Source: Tubulanus polymorphus
Taxonomy: Eukaryota > Nemertea > Palaeonemertea > Tubulaniformes > Tubulanidae
Length of the DNA: 64,000 bases
Assembly: GCF_964204645.1 (NCBI RefSeq)
Contig: NC_134031.1
Coordinates: 14,152,307 to 14,216,306, forward strand
Reading direction: 5' to 3'
The notes beneath the pieces are model-generated. The model did not search any database and was not told where the DNA came from. It was given only the letters and a program-made list of their open reading frames with translations. Positions 51,573 through 63,647 of the stretch are shown here, piece by piece; within the stretch, counting starts at the first letter, position 1, and each line of letters opens with the position of its first letter. Position numbers and translations under genes: made by a program.

Positions 51573-54513
51573 TCAAGGGAATAGCTCTAGGTCATTACGC
51601 ATAATATCAACAATAATTTCATCAGCCGACATATAACAAAATTCACCATTATCAAATACAACTTTAAAATCTAGAATTCCGCGCTTAGTTACTTCTACTG
51701 ACTCAAAATATCCATTATACCATTTGGTTGTCCCTTCATCTAGCCATCTAGCGAAAAATTACTACTAACTAAACTATGCGGTGTAATTATCAGTTCAAAT
51801 AAGTCTATCATTTCTAATGGAATGGCAATATCAAATAGCTCATTCATGATCGATTTCAAATCTTCTAAAGTGGACTTGCTAAATGTTATCTTCGACTCAG
51901 GCTGACATTGAAAGATTCTATTTCGAATATTAATCTGAGATTTAATTACTTCTAAGGATTTTGTTTTAGAATGTCCAGCCAGATAACTTTCCATCATATC
52001 GGGTCCAGTCCACAGACCCCCAGATTGAAACATACATTCGAGCCATTGTTCAAATTTAGCTATGTCGCGATCTTCCTTTTCTAATTTCTTTTTTCGCGCC
52101 TCAAGTAGTTTATTTTGAATTTTCTCAGAATGTTCCTCTTCATCTAATCTATCCTGCTCGTTTATATTCTTAACTGATCTTCTAGCTAGACTAATTACAC
52201 TTTCTTTATCAACATCTGACTTCGATCGCAACCATTCGCCTGTTTTATTCTTTCGAAACATAACCTTAGCTTCTATATAGCCAGTTTTCTCATTTCTGGC
52301 ACGCGCAATTTCCTGATCTGCTGATGCAAAATTTCGTTCTCCGCTTATGTTTGTATTTGAGCAGGATGCGGCTTCTTCTAATAGCTGAGCAGATGGATTG
52401 TCAAAAATTCCACCTGGAAGTTGAGATTTCAATTGCCTGTCCATCACATTCAAACATGCTTGGCACAGGTCTTTCAATAAACTTAAAGTGGTTCCGTCTG
52501 AATGACTTGGTGCTGTTAAACTTCGAAATACAGCATCTCTCTGGATATCAACAAGATCAAAAGCACAAGGAGCATCAGGTGTCAATAGACTACTAGCATC
52601 CTTTGCCCAAGCACCAAGTCTTGAATGAGCTATTTCAAAGTGCTCATTCATTTCAAGAATATTCCGCGTTTGGCCTAAGAGTCGCATCCAAGGTCCGGTT
52701 AAAACTTGGCCTATGATTCCCTGACTACGTAAACATGGATCCAATTCATCTAATTGTAATGCGTTCAGTACACTTGTTTGAACAACATTTCGAGGACTGA
52801 AAGTGTCATTGAAAAATTCGATAATTCCTGATTTATAATGGTATAATGAACCGCATGAGAGGAAAACTACATGAAACCTATTGCCGACAAAACGATTATA
52901 AAGTACTGATTTTCTTCTTTCTGTTTCAGGTACGATTCCTTTAGAATGAAGAAAACTGCTCAATTCAGTGCTACAGTTGTACTTTGTATCATGAAATAAT
53001 TTACTGATCACTTTCTCACAGTCGCCTGCCATTGCCTCAAGTGGGTGCATGGCACATTTAAAGTTATTCAAGTTATGGCTTATCAAGTTTTCTAATTCTG
53101 TTTTTCAATCGCTGTATTCGTAGTGACACGATCAGACATGGTGTTTTTGATCTTATTCAAAGTAGAGTTGGAATCTACTAAATTCTGAGAATTCGAAGAA
53201 TCGATTCTATTACATGCTTTAACGATGGTTTTAGTATATTCATCAGCAGTTCCACCGGCTTGAATGGTTAGTCCCATTAGTAAGTCGCCTTGTTTGGTGG
53301 CTACCTCAACTTCTACAAGATGTCCTAGTTTTTTTGTAGTTCCATCGTATTTCACTGTGAGATTATCTTCTTTCTCAATGGTTTCTTGAACCTGAGACCT
53401 AGAGGCAGCTTTCATTTCTTTAGTGAATCGATTCTGGGTTGTATACAAAGGCATATTTCCAGATAGTTCAGTGTCGGTGAGAGCAGAATTTACTAATTTA
53501 ATGGCAGTTGAAACATTTTTTTGAGAAATTCCTAAGTTCTGCAGATTTTAGCTAGCTTCACGAATTTTATGCGAATACGTTCTTCCGTCCATTTTAGTGC
53601 CTAATACCTGATTCTCCCTATTTTCTAGAGTCAAACATTTATCCTGTAGATGACTAACTTCTGAATTAAGAGATGAAATCCTTTTTACCTTTCCACAGAG
53701 ATTTTCTTGATGTTCCAAAAGAGATCCATTTAAATTCTGGGAATGTTTTTCTTTTAAGCTAGATCTGGATGATAGTGAACGGGATTTTGTTTTTGATTTA
53801 TTCTTGTGAAGTTGCCTGATAGTTCGTTTGGCTTTCTGCAGTTTGGACTGAAGCCTGGCAACATTCTGAGCCTCACTTGTTGATTTTAAATCCAAATATC
53901 TTGATTTCCATAATTTTGCTGAAGCTTCTTTCCTTTTCATGAGGAAATTAGTGCGGCTCGTATTGCAATTTCTCAGTTTTTGCTTCAATTGCAAATTCTC
54001 CATTTCAAGTGAATCATTTCTACTTTTTAGATTGCTATTCTGTTCTTCTAAGGATCTTAATCTATCTTTAGCTTCAGCTATTTCACGAGCCATAGTTATG
54101 GAGACTTCGTTCACTATATCTTGTTCAAATGAAACCCTTTGTCGCTTTGAAGCCAAAGGGTTGGATTCTGAAGATGGTTCTGGTGTAGTAATTGGATCGA
54201 CATTAGGCGGGATGTAAGTTTGATTTAGGTATTCTGAAGGAGACTTGCTTTTGGATATAGCCCTCCTTTTGCAATGAACTTGACTGAATGAAGATCTTAT
54301 TATTCTACCTGAATGTATACCGGATATGTGTGGGTATACATAGCCTAATGTCTTAGCTATTTCAATCCATGAGATTTTGGCTTTTGTAGCGTAATTGAAA
54401 ATCTCATATACATTCCCATTCTTTATGTCAGCAGGATTCAAACGTTTTAGATTATCTAGGTTTTCGCTATCGATTCCTAAAGAATCACAGAAAGGACCAA
54501 GTGAGGTAGCCAT
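51573..54513 (-). pseudogene. Transposase-like coiled-coil protein with reader-like C-terminus, nearly intact
   Basis: From Met 54,513 the frame gives an N-terminal region (LGPFCDSLGIDSENL, then a helical IEIAKTLGYVYPHISGI segment). A long charged coiled coil follows, about residues 135-300. One in-frame TAA at 53,548-53,550 interrupts it. The same frame continues (53,547-53,092) with LYTTQNRFTKEMKAASR, VKYDGTTKK and NTMSDRVTT. A single-base shift at an A run near 53,090 leads to 53,086-51,740: FKCAMHPLEAM, VGNRFHVVF, CSNTNISGERNFASAD and a Lys-rich helix. A last shift near 51,755 gives a C-terminal WLDEGTTKWYNGYFESVEV segment resembling Tudor/PWWP-type readers. Asp, Asp and Glu in the three motifs are candidate catalytic acids. 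Three lesions in some 975 codons. The fold class (hAT- or KDZ-like) is an inference. Confidence 0.6.
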
Positions 54514-54639
54514 GATTGAACTATGGAACTGCAGTAAATCTCTGTTTTATAATCCTTATTGAATAAACCCTTTTAAAATGATAGAACACTATATATTCAT
54601 ATAATCCGCTATAACGCATGTGGCAAATATGTACCCTAA

Positions 54640-55965
54640 TTGCTATTGATTCTAACCCTGAAAAATGATCCAAACTTGAAATAGTTTGAATAAATCCTAA
54701 CTTGAAATGGTTTGAATTAAAACAAAAGTAATTCAAACTTTGAGAATGATCCTAACTTGAAATACTCGAAACAACCGAACTTGAAATGGTTTGAATAAAT
54801 CCTAACTTGAAATGGTTTGAATTAAAACAAAAGTAATTCAAACTTTGAGAATGATCCTAACTTGAAATACTTAACTCGAAACAACCGAACTTGAAATGGT
54901 TTGAATAAATCCTAACTTGAAATAGATTGAATTTAAAAAAGATTAATTCAAACTTTGAGAATGATCCTATCTCGAAATAATTTGAATAAATCTAAACTTG
55001 GAATAGTTTGGATAAATCCTAACTTTAAATAGTCTGATGAACTTAACTTGAAATAGTTTGAATGATCCTAACGTGAAATATTTTGGGTAAATCCTAACTT
55101 GAAGTAGAACGAATTGTAACTTGAAATAGTTTGAATTAAAACAAAAATTAATTCAAACTTTGAGAATAAATTCTAACTTCAAATAGTTTGAATAAATCCT
55201 AACTTGGAATAGTCTGAATAAATCCCGACTTAGAATGGTCTAAATAAATCCTAACTTTAAATATTTTAAATAAATCCTAACTTGGAATGGTCTAAATAAA
55301 TCCTAATTTTAAATAATTTGAATCAAAACTAAGTTAATTCAAACTGTGATAATGATCTTTGAATTAAAACAAAATTAATTCAAACTTATTGATCCTAACT
55401 TGAAATAGTTAAAATAAATCCTAACTTGAAATTGTCTGAACAAATTCTAACTTTAAATACACTGTAGTCTGAACAAATCCTGACTTTGAATTTCCACTAA
55501 AGTTAATAGTTTGAATCGAAACTAAATTAATTCAAATTTGAGAATAAATCCTAACTTGAAATAGTCTGAATTAAAACAAAATTAATTCAAACTTCGATAA
55601 TGATCCTAACTTGAAATTGAAACAAGCCGAAATGATAAGTCAAGAATCAAACTTTGACTTAAAATACACTGTAGTCTGAACAAATCCTGACTTTGGAGTT
55701 TGAATTTAAACAAAAATAATTCAAACTGAAAATAAATCCTAATTTGAAATAGTCTGAATAAAACTTGATATAGTTTGAATCAAAACTAAATTAATTCAAA
55801 TTTGAGAATAAATCCAAACTTGAAATAGTGAGCGAATAGATCCTAACTTGAAATAAACTGAATTAAAGCAAAATTAATTCAAACTTTGATAATGATCCTA
55901 ACTTGAAATTGAAAAAAAACGAAATTATAAGTCAAGAATCAAACTTTGACTTTAAATAAGTTGAA
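54640..55965. repeat. Degenerate minisatellite of about 1.3 kb
   Basis: Roughly 40 variants of aaatcctaacttgaaatagtt, alternating with aattaattcaaactttgag. Higher-order blocks of about 110 bp recur (54,715, 54,830, 54,940 and later). It lies directly upstream of the - strand transposase-like gene and may be the element's subterminal array. Confidence 0.85.
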
Positions 55966-57685
55966 AGTGTCTAAAAAGTAACTAATAAGACCTAACTCTG
56001 AGCGCTATCTTAAAGAAGTGAAAACCTAACCGATAAGCGTTGAATTGTATCTGTAAGAACGCTGAGCAAAATATTTTAAATCAGTTGAATATAGTTATTG
56101 AGCGCTCAGAGATAACTTTTGCTGATGATATCGGGTGTACGTCTGAAAATACGTACTAATACTTAGAATAGTGGCACAGAGACAAGGCGGATACTCCCGT
56201 ATCTATGCTACTGGAAATTGCTCCGATATCGTCAGAAAAAGTATTAAATATTTAATGGTTTACGCGACCCTAACCTAACCTAAATTTACAGCAGCTGGAT
56301 CGGTGGATACTCCTCACCAAACTGCCCTAAGGCACCCTCCTAAATGTACTAATTGAGGGGTACCGAGCGAAGTGCAATGCCCGTGCCTTAGAAACCTAAA
56401 CTAGTGTTTTTTTAATGCGTTGTTTGTGTAAAGTGTACGCGTTTAAAAGTTTGGATACCAAAACACCCAAACGAAGTCTAAAAATGTGTTTTTGTCGCGA
56501 GTTCTGAATCAAAAGAATGAATGACAGGTTAAGGCAAAACGATCCCCGTACGTCTTCAAATCTCAAAATCCAGAAGAAAATCCGTTATTTTAATATATGC
56601 CGTACTGAAAAGTACCACACTATTAAAACAATTACCTAGAGCTAAAACCCTACGCGAATATCACGATAAAACGACTGAAAAGAGGTCAAGTTATCTCTAA
56701 ATCAATCGCGATTGACCGTAGCTTTGCCGACTCAGTCAACCTCCAACGCGCTAATGAGGATTCCTGGAAAATTACCCGACCTATATTGTCTTAAAAGTTC
56801 ACCCAGGGTGAATTAGTAGTTTCTTTCTAAAACTTCTCATGACCACTTTTTGGATGAAATTAGCATTAAAACATTCCAATGATCGACTTAAACCACTATG
56901 TGCCTCCCATCAATAGTTTAACTCGATAAATTTAATGCATAAGTTGGTCAAAATAAAAAGTTTGAAAAAAAACAAGCCTGCCTCCCCTCCCTTAAAAAAT
57001 GCGCTTTTTTTAACCCAACCGGTTCACAGAATATGCCAAGTCAAATGTCACTCCGCATTAAGAATTAATGCGGAAAAAACGACCTTATTTCCAGTTAAAT
57101 AAATTCAGTAATCGTATTATATTTCCACCTCAGATGCATTATGAATTAGTATTGTTGACCCAGAAACCGTTAAAAGTTGCTGCACTGCGTATTTGAATGA
57201 CTCATCGATTTTCTATGCATCGCGTGATCATTCATTGCGCGAGAAGCCGCCATGATGAATGCGCGTTTCAATCGTCGGTTAGGACATGCAATTTTCTGGC
57301 AGCTCTCACTCAGCCCCGACACAATATAAATTCAAGCGGTTTTCGCGATTCAAAACTTAAGAACCTAAAGGATATGATTCCTGGTGAGAGATCGCTTATT
57401 CCGGATGAAAAAGTATATAATTTTGCATGCAAACATGAGGTAAATTTTTAAATTGAATTTTCATCAACTATTGGCGGATTTATACAGTGAAAAACCCCAC
57501 CAGGTCAGGAAGAAGGTTCTGATTGGCTAATCTATAGAGGTCATTAAGTGTTCACATGATTCTAGTGGTTTTATGAATGAATTTACTACGAGTCCTCTCC
57601 CGCGCGTAGCGTGGCTCACGCGTCACACTTTTCTTAGTCAATAATGGTCGTCACAATCGATAGTGGCGCCCCGCGGGGATATGAA
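55966..57685. other. No recognisable gene
   Basis: No domain in the short frames (for example 57,197-57,451). Near 56,115-56,235 a partial inverted repeat (tgatgatatcgg against ccgatatcgtca) is seen. ccctaacctaacctaa at 56,268 is short. Confidence 0.4.
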
Positions 57686-57689
57686 CATA

Positions 57690-57722
57690 CCTATATTGGA
57701 CGGTTTTGGTCGGTGTTTAGGA
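57690..57722. repeat. Single end unit of the OTU-MULE family
   Basis: atattggacggttttggtcg and tgtttag reproduce the outermost unit of the TIRs at 41.75 and 45.70 kb. It may be the end of a deleted or solo copy. Confidence 0.5.
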
Positions 57723-57786
57723 TTACCCGATCAAAGTTACTTTCCAGTAGCATGGGATTGACTACAATTAATTTTCTCTGTGTTCC

Positions 57787-58332
57787 TAATGTCTATTTAT
57801 TAATTGATGAGACCTGTTTTTCTTGGATATTTTGCTTACTTTTTGGGGTACATACCTCATTTATGTCTTAACAGAATGCCAAAAGTCGCGGACAACAACT
57901 GAATATCCGATATATTTCCAGTTCTGTACCAATTAGATGGATTGGCAAAAAGACTCCTTAAGTCCAATTGAATGAGAGAGAAAATCCTCCATTTTGTGAA
58001 ATTTCTTGAATTTTTACATTGTCACCATGCCTACGAAATGAAGTTATTTTTCTTGTGGGGTCTCAACAACTAAATCAGGGTGGCGTAGGCATGGTAACAA
58101 TGTTCAAATCCAAGAAATTTGACAAAATGGAGGATTTTCTCTCTCATTAAACTGGACTTAAGGAGTCTTTTTGCCAATCCATCTAATTGGTACAGAACTG
58201 GAAATATATCAGATATTCAGTTGTTGTCCGCGATTTTTGGCATTCTGTTAAGACATAAATGAGGTATGTACCCCAAAAAGTAAGCAAAATATCCCAGAAA
58301 AACAGGTCTCATCAATTAATAAATAGACATTA
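57787..58332. mobile_element. Foldback element with 250-bp arms
   Basis: The left arm (57,787-58,035; begins ctaatgtctatttattaatt) and the right arm (58,080-58,332) are inverted copies with about 95% identity by eye. They meet around a short centre with ttgtggggtctcaacaacta. No coding capacity. Confidence 0.9.
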
Positions 58333-58347
58333 GTCACTGACAATATT

Positions 58348-58378
58348 TTGAGTGTATTTCGTTATACACTCAAAATAC
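58348..58378. repeat. Small hairpin
   Basis: ttttgagtgtat and atacactcaaaa pair perfectly around ttcgtt. It lies just outside the foldback element. Confidence 0.8.
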
Positions 58379-58439
58379 ACAATACATACACAATGTACCA
58401 GACAGAATACACGAGGTTGTTTCCGAATCGAAATGATTT

Positions 58440-58475
58440 GTTAGTATTAAAAATTAAATCAAGCTGTGACGAAGC
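58440..58475 (+). repeat. DIRS end-like fragment
   Basis: tagtattaaaaattaaatcaagctg then tgacgaagcg matches the left border of the DIRS-like element (26,637-26,680). It may be a solo end. Confidence 0.35.
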
Positions 58476-58912
58476 GTCCATCACTTAGATTTCATCTATT
58501 ACATATTATATACTATATACATTGGATTAACAGATTATCGTTTTTTACATTACCTACAACTCTGATACGACGAGCCCCTATGGTCATGTTCGTGTGCAAG
58601 AGTGAAGAGAAGTGACGAGAACTGAAGCGTGCCGCCGTTAATAGTTTACTTCCGCTACAAGGCTCCACGTCTCGGACTTTAAAAAAATTTTTAGGAAACC
58701 CAATTTGAAACTTCTATTAGTTTATACGACGATATACGGTCAAATAACGAAAGTAGACACTTAGGTGTACACGGGTAAATTAAATATCCTCTCTAACGTA
58801 GGCCTGTGAAGTACCCTTTATAGGAAGCAAGTGGGTTGAATAAAGGTTTTATTGAATTGAATCATCGAATTGCGTTTGTTTACGACGCGCTGTAATAGTT
58901 CTGTCAAAAAAT

Positions 58913-59051
58913 ATGGACGGGTGCTCCCACAACAACTTCGTCGACAGGCTTCCCGATGAAATTCTTGAATATTTACTAACGTCGGTGTCTCCTTATTACG
59001 ATCTTCCGGCAGCTAGACTCGTGTGTAAAAGATGGCATAGAATAATCACAG
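58913..59051 (+). CDS. FBXO42: FBXO42, coding exon 1 (F-box)
   Basis: Met 58,913 opens MDGCSHNNFVDRLPDEILEY and continues with an F-box (LPDEILEYLL...AARLVCKRWHRII), which docks on SKP1 to place the protein in an SCF ubiquitin ligase. FBXO42 is known to recruit substrates such as p53 through its kelch propeller. Exon 1 ends at 59,051 in phase 1 before gtatga. The F-box starts almost at the N-terminus, so this protein lacks the long acidic leader of vertebrate FBXO42. The identity rests on the later exons, which match FBXO42 rather than other F-box/kelch proteins. It is the only gene here with intact exons and consistent splice phases, and its frame is open. Confidence 0.85.
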
Positions 59052-59266
59052 GTATGAACTCATTAGAAGGAAGATTCGAAGTTAGAAGGGATTGAGAAAA
59101 CCAGACAGGCAGTCAAACTCAAAAAACAATTTTATTTTATTTCATTATGTGTCAGTGAACAAAAATCGCCTTAAACCCGTTAGCTGTGAATATGGGTCTT
59201 GAACTTTTGGGTGCCAGGGTCCCCGGAAGAAAAATTTAAACAATACGGGATAGCGACTGGTATTCA

Positions 59267-59607
59267 GGGCCCAGTTTCACAAAAAGGATTAATCCCTAAA
59301 TCGATTTAAGATAAACTAAATGAATGAAGATATTAAATCGATTTAAGGGTTAAACCGGTAAAAGTGCAGATCCGCACCTCTCGTGATTGACGCAATATCT
59401 GCTGAATGACACTGACAGAATCCTGTCTAAAATCTTTCTACTCTCTCTAAGTGAAGATATCTTAAAATTAACCAATGGCAATGAACTGAATTGCTGATGA
59501 CATTTTGAATCTGAAACAATGATATTGAACATAATTGATTGAACCGTTTACGCGGAGAGGTGCGGATATGCACTTTTACCGTTAAACCTTTTTGTGAAAC
59601 TGGGCCC
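59267..59607. mobile_element. MITE with ggcccagtttcacaaa TIRs
   Basis: The ends gggcccagtttcacaaaaag and ctttttgtgaaactgggccc are inverted. A second inner inverted pair (ggtaaaagtgcagatccgca / tgcggatatgcacttttacc) lies inside. An inverted copy of the flanks at 60,420-60,462 lacks the MITE. Comparison gives a duplicated cag (or ag) at the insertion point. Confidence 0.85.
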
Positions 59608-59654
59608 AGACTAACCAAGATGTCCAAAACTGGGCCAAATGGTTTAGCAAGTTT

Positions 59655-60147
59655 CAATACGGGATATCAACAAATTCAAGTTCTTGAATTACTCGTTTGA
59701 TGGCGCTAGTCAGAACCGGAAATTGGAACATTTCATTGCAGGCTACACTGATAAGTATGAGATAATATTAGGAAATAAAATTGATTTTAGAAGGACTACA
59801 CTCGTAGATTCATTCCGGCAAGTGCTGCCACCATGTGATACCTGGCAACCAGTCTTTACATCTTCAGCCATTGCAAAATGTTTTTTGATAATTTTAGGAC
59901 ACTTATAGTCATTTCTAGCCTTTGCCGTGAGGTTTTTTCATATTCTACGTAACAGTAGGATGTCATATTTAAAGGATTACACGTGACGATATATAGTAAG
60001 TTAAATATCGCTCATTGAAAACTTGAAGCGAGAGATTTTCATTGCAAATGAACTAGAGCATGGAGGATTTAGGTTCCAATTTCCGGTTCTGACTAGCGCC
60101 ATCAAACGAGTAATTCAGGAACTCGAATTTGTCGATATCCCGTATTG
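59655..60147. mobile_element. MITE-like palindromic repeat, family A, copy 2
   Basis: caatacgggatatcaacaaa at the left and tttgtcgatatcccgtattg at the right, with about 75-bp inverted arms (including tttgatggcgctagtcagaa). The same family is at 6,410-7,230. Confidence 0.85.
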
Positions 60148-60290
60148 ATTAAGGTTACAAAATATGCCTAGGGATGAATAAAATATGAAAATCCCAAGTT
60201 TTTCAGCTATTCAATGCCCCTTGGTGACCATATACAAAATACAATGACCTTTAAACTCACCAATCTCATAGAGCCTGTCGCAAACTACAA

Positions 60291-60415
60291 ATTCAAGTTC
60301 ATGAATTACTCGTTTGATGGCGCTAGTCAGAACCGGAAATCGGAACCTAAATCCGCCATGTTCTAGTTCATTTGCAATAAAAATCACTCGCTTCAAGTTA
60401 TTAATTAGCAATATT
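60291..60415. mobile_element. Family A MITE, partial copy 3
   Basis: One arm only, attcaagttcatgaattact through ctcgcttcaagttattaatt. It adjoins the inverted flank copy at 60,416-60,462. Confidence 0.7.
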
Positions 60416-61588
60416 TTTAATAGTTTTGGACATCTTGGTTAGTCTGAATACCAGTCGTTTTAACGGTTCCCTACAACGTCTGACGCCAAATTGACATATA
60501 GAGGTTTACTCCTGTTTATTGCAATGCAACAACTGATTTTAGTGTCAAATCAAACCTTTGTACTCAAATAAATTAATTTTAGTCAGCTTGTTGACTTAGC
60601 TTTGAAAACATGTTTTATGATAATATTTTTGTTGATTTAATCGGGAACTGGAGAATTTATTGATTTGATTTGAATTGAGTTGATTGCCACAATCGGGATA
60701 TCCAATACGAACTAAATTAATAAAATGTGAAAATTTAATATGTCTCTCTAAAATGACTCTAAATGTTATTTTTTGTTGATAGTACGCATTAATTTTGGCG
60801 AATTAGGCCTATACCTTAAGAATTTGAAACAAGAATAATATCTGCATTGGCATTAATATCAGTCCAGTTGAATTCCGAATCCGTAATTTACACTCCCATC
60901 ATGCAACACGAAAAGCCGCCATATTTGTTATGTTGCTTCCCTTCAACCATTTTTTGAGGCGACTAGTCAAAAGTTGTGAGTTACTACGATCATCGAATGC
61001 TACTTAGGATTATAAATTTATGCCCAAACAGTAGTGAACTTTCATCTGATTACAGAACAGTCAGTTTAAGGTAAGTTGATGGTGTTTTCAGTGGTAAAAT
61101 AGACGCTCAAAGCCTCGTACTTCAAAAATGAGGGACGAAAATTAACCTTATATGTGCACTTCGGCCCTAGATGTAGTTTGGGGAACGGTTAGGTACTAGA
61201 CTAAGTTTTGGTTGGCCCTCAGAATCCAATTATCCCATACCCTACCAGGACAGGTGAATGCAAAGACAAAGTGGCTATTCATACGATTCATTATTCGTGC
61301 GGTTACGATGATGAAACTCATGTGAAATTTTATTAAAGCACTTGTGATTTCTGATAGGGCCTTGTTAATTTAGGGCATCTTTTGATTGTCCAACACTGGG
61401 TGATTGCAAATTGGCTACTCGTAAAACACAGCGAATTATTGGCGCAGCTTTCACCGCTACAGTCGCTGCAGTTCCAAAGCCACTACTGATTATTGTTACA
61501 ATATTATACTTGTAGTAATTGCCCTCCGTATCGCCAGATGGCGTATCTGTTTTTGAATATGTCTTGTGGTCTGAAATAAATGGTAGTT

Positions 61589-62026
61589 CATGTAACACGT
61601 TGTTATCCGCGTCTTAATGTGACAGAGCTTTTCCTCACGAACCCAGGTTACGGAGCTTTTTCTTACAATTGCTCTTAACCTGCCCTGTCGGATCTATTAT
61701 AAATCGCTCGAGCCCCTGACGGCGGATCTGCATGCAGGACAAAAGAGGTTCGCACGAAGCGACGGTTGTCTCCTCAGTGATTCCTCTCCGACGAGGCGCG
61801 GAAATACGATCCTTACAGCTTCCTCCGTCCGACGACGCCGACTCTAAATAAACATAACATAAGATCGAAATTAAATACGATCAAGTTTATTTACATACAG
61901 CAGGCAGAAATCAAACCATGTCGTTTGATTTCCTATACCAGAGTGGAGACTATACAACACACTATAAAGAGGGCACACTAAGTGGAGGCGCCACTATACA
62001 GTGCTATTAAAGAGTCCTCATACATC
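61589..62026. repeat. Possible solo LTR
   Basis: The segment starts tgtaacacgttg and ends catacatca, has tg...ca ends and reads on the - strand with an aataaac-type polyadenylation region (complement near 61,885). No target duplication is visible and no partner LTR lies in the window, so this is tentative. Confidence 0.35.
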
Positions 62027-62289
62027 ACCCGAATCACTCTCTCACATTAATATGAAAAAGGTTTCACATATGAGCTGAAGCGTGAAACAATTATCACACA
62101 ATTGGCGGCCATTTTAGTGTCTGAAGCAGGTTGGAACTTGTAGCCTTTATATTCGATTAGGCCTATTAATAGCACAGTCATAGGATAAATATCCTCATAT
62201 GGATTTGGGATCACCAAATTCTTTGTTTTTGCCACCAGGGGGAGTTAAATATTGAATAATATACAATTTTTCCGTTTATAATGATACTA

Positions 62290-62545
62290 CTATTACTACT
62301 ATGCAATGCCCCCTGGAAACCGTATACAAAACACAATGACCTTGAAATTCACCACAATCATAGAACATGTCATGAGTTAGAATTTTGAAATTTATTGTGG
62401 TCACAAAATATGCCTAGGTACCAATATCAAATGGAAATACTAAGTCATTCTACTATTCAACGCCCCCTGGTGACCATATAAAAAAAAACTAATTACCTTG
62501 AAACTCACCACAATCATAGAACATGCCATGAGCTACAAGTTTGCA
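62290..62545. repeat. Short tandem repeat, about 150-bp unit
   Basis: caatgccccctggaaaccgt at 62,302 and caacgccccctggtgaccat at 62,458 start two units that share accttgaaattcaccacaat and catagaacatgtcatgag. A third, diverged unit is at 60,205-60,290. Confidence 0.75.
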
Positions 62546-63039
62546 TTGTAGATACAAATTTATGCAATATAATATGACTCACTTATTCACCTGATGGAGC
62601 TTCTATGCATTAGAAGCAAAAGCTCTTGCGTTAAATAAATAGTTAACCTCTATAGTACTACTCGTCTGAGTTATTTATTCTAAGCTCGGTTAATACGGCT
62701 ACTCTACCAATCTTCTCAACAAATTTGAAGTATGTGTTCAAAAGATTTAAGTGAAATATTTAAAAAAATGGATCCCAGACAAAAATTAAAAGACTTTAGT
62801 CTATCCACTGAGGCAGGTTTCGATTAGTGTCTATTAATTCTCGAAGTGTCTTCTGGTGCGTTCGTTTAGAGCAGAATACTCTCTGCTTATTCCGGAATAG
62901 CATAGACCCGAGAAGACCCGTAGAGCGTCTATTCGTAAAACAGAATTTAATCATAAACAACGCTCAAATTTCCTGTCCTGGCCCCTTGTAAAAAGTTGAA
63001 ACCATGCCTGCTAAAAAGATGTTTTACTTAATTTACCAG

Positions 63040-63282
63040 GTATATTGAATTGCAAGTTCCACAATTTCCGTAAGTCATTGCAAGAAGGCTTAATGGAATT
63101 ACAAGAAATTCCGCGTAAGACGACGAGCGGTCCTTACATCACGGATCGCTATTCTCACTGTGCATGCTACTATGAGAAAGTTATGTACGTATTCGGTGGC
63201 TGCACAAGTCCAAACGCAACGTTCAATAACTTATGGAAATTTGATCTGGGAACCAGAGAATGGCATGGGCCATTAGCGATGG
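63040..63282 (+). CDS. FBXO42: FBXO42, coding exon 2 (start of kelch propeller)
   Basis: The acceptor is ttaccag, the exon begins in phase 1 (completing a Gly codon), and it ends at 63,282 in phase 1 before gtaagt. It encodes GILNCKFHNFRKSLQEGLME, then the first kelch blade with RYSHCACYYEKVMYVFGGC and NNLWKFDLGTREWHGPLAMG. The spacing of the YVFGGC, the W of NNLW and the REWHGPLA matches FBXO42 from vertebrates (YVFGGC, NDLWRLDL, EWIRPLA). Kelch blades bind the ligase substrate. No lesion is seen. Confidence 0.9.
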
Positions 63283-63647
63283 GTAAGTGTATTGTGTATA
63301 GTTGCTAACAATGTCCTCAGTCTGAACTACCGGGCATTTCAACTGAAAGAAAATCATGAAACTATTTAAGAACCCCGTCCATAATCCCTCTGTGCCGAAC
63401 AGTGTAGGTACATTCTTTGTAATCCATAAACAATGATGCCATGTAGTGTAGAAGGCTTTCAGTGGGTTCAGGCTCGACCTGAATCCCATAAGAGATCATC
63501 AAATTATCTGCAAGTGATCTCAATACAAGGGAAGAAATTTATAGAAGGGTCTGTTATTGTTAGTTCCCTTTTGAGAAATCCTGTATTAGCTTTCCAGGCA
63601 GATCTTGCTGCTTTTTCTTCTTATGAAAACTGATATTTGTGTTTTAG

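Larger units (their letters stand above)
59052..63039 (+). other. FBXO42 intron 1, loaded with repeats
   Basis: A 4-kb intron bounded by ag|gtatga and ttaccag|g, phase 1. It contains the MITE 59,267-59,607, family A copies at 59,655-60,147 and 60,291-60,415, a possible solo LTR (61,589-62,026) and a short tandem repeat (62,290-62,545). The stretches 60,470-61,588 and 62,546-63,039 show nothing recognisable. Confidence 0.8.

Noticed and set aside
53939-54217. 92-codon + strand frame and the 90-codon frame at 52,324
   Set aside because: Antisense to the conserved - strand transposase-like gene.
56268-56284. Interstitial telomere repeat (ccctaacctaacctaa)
   Set aside because: Only about three imperfect units and a mix of CCCTAA and CCTAA; too short to be telomeric.
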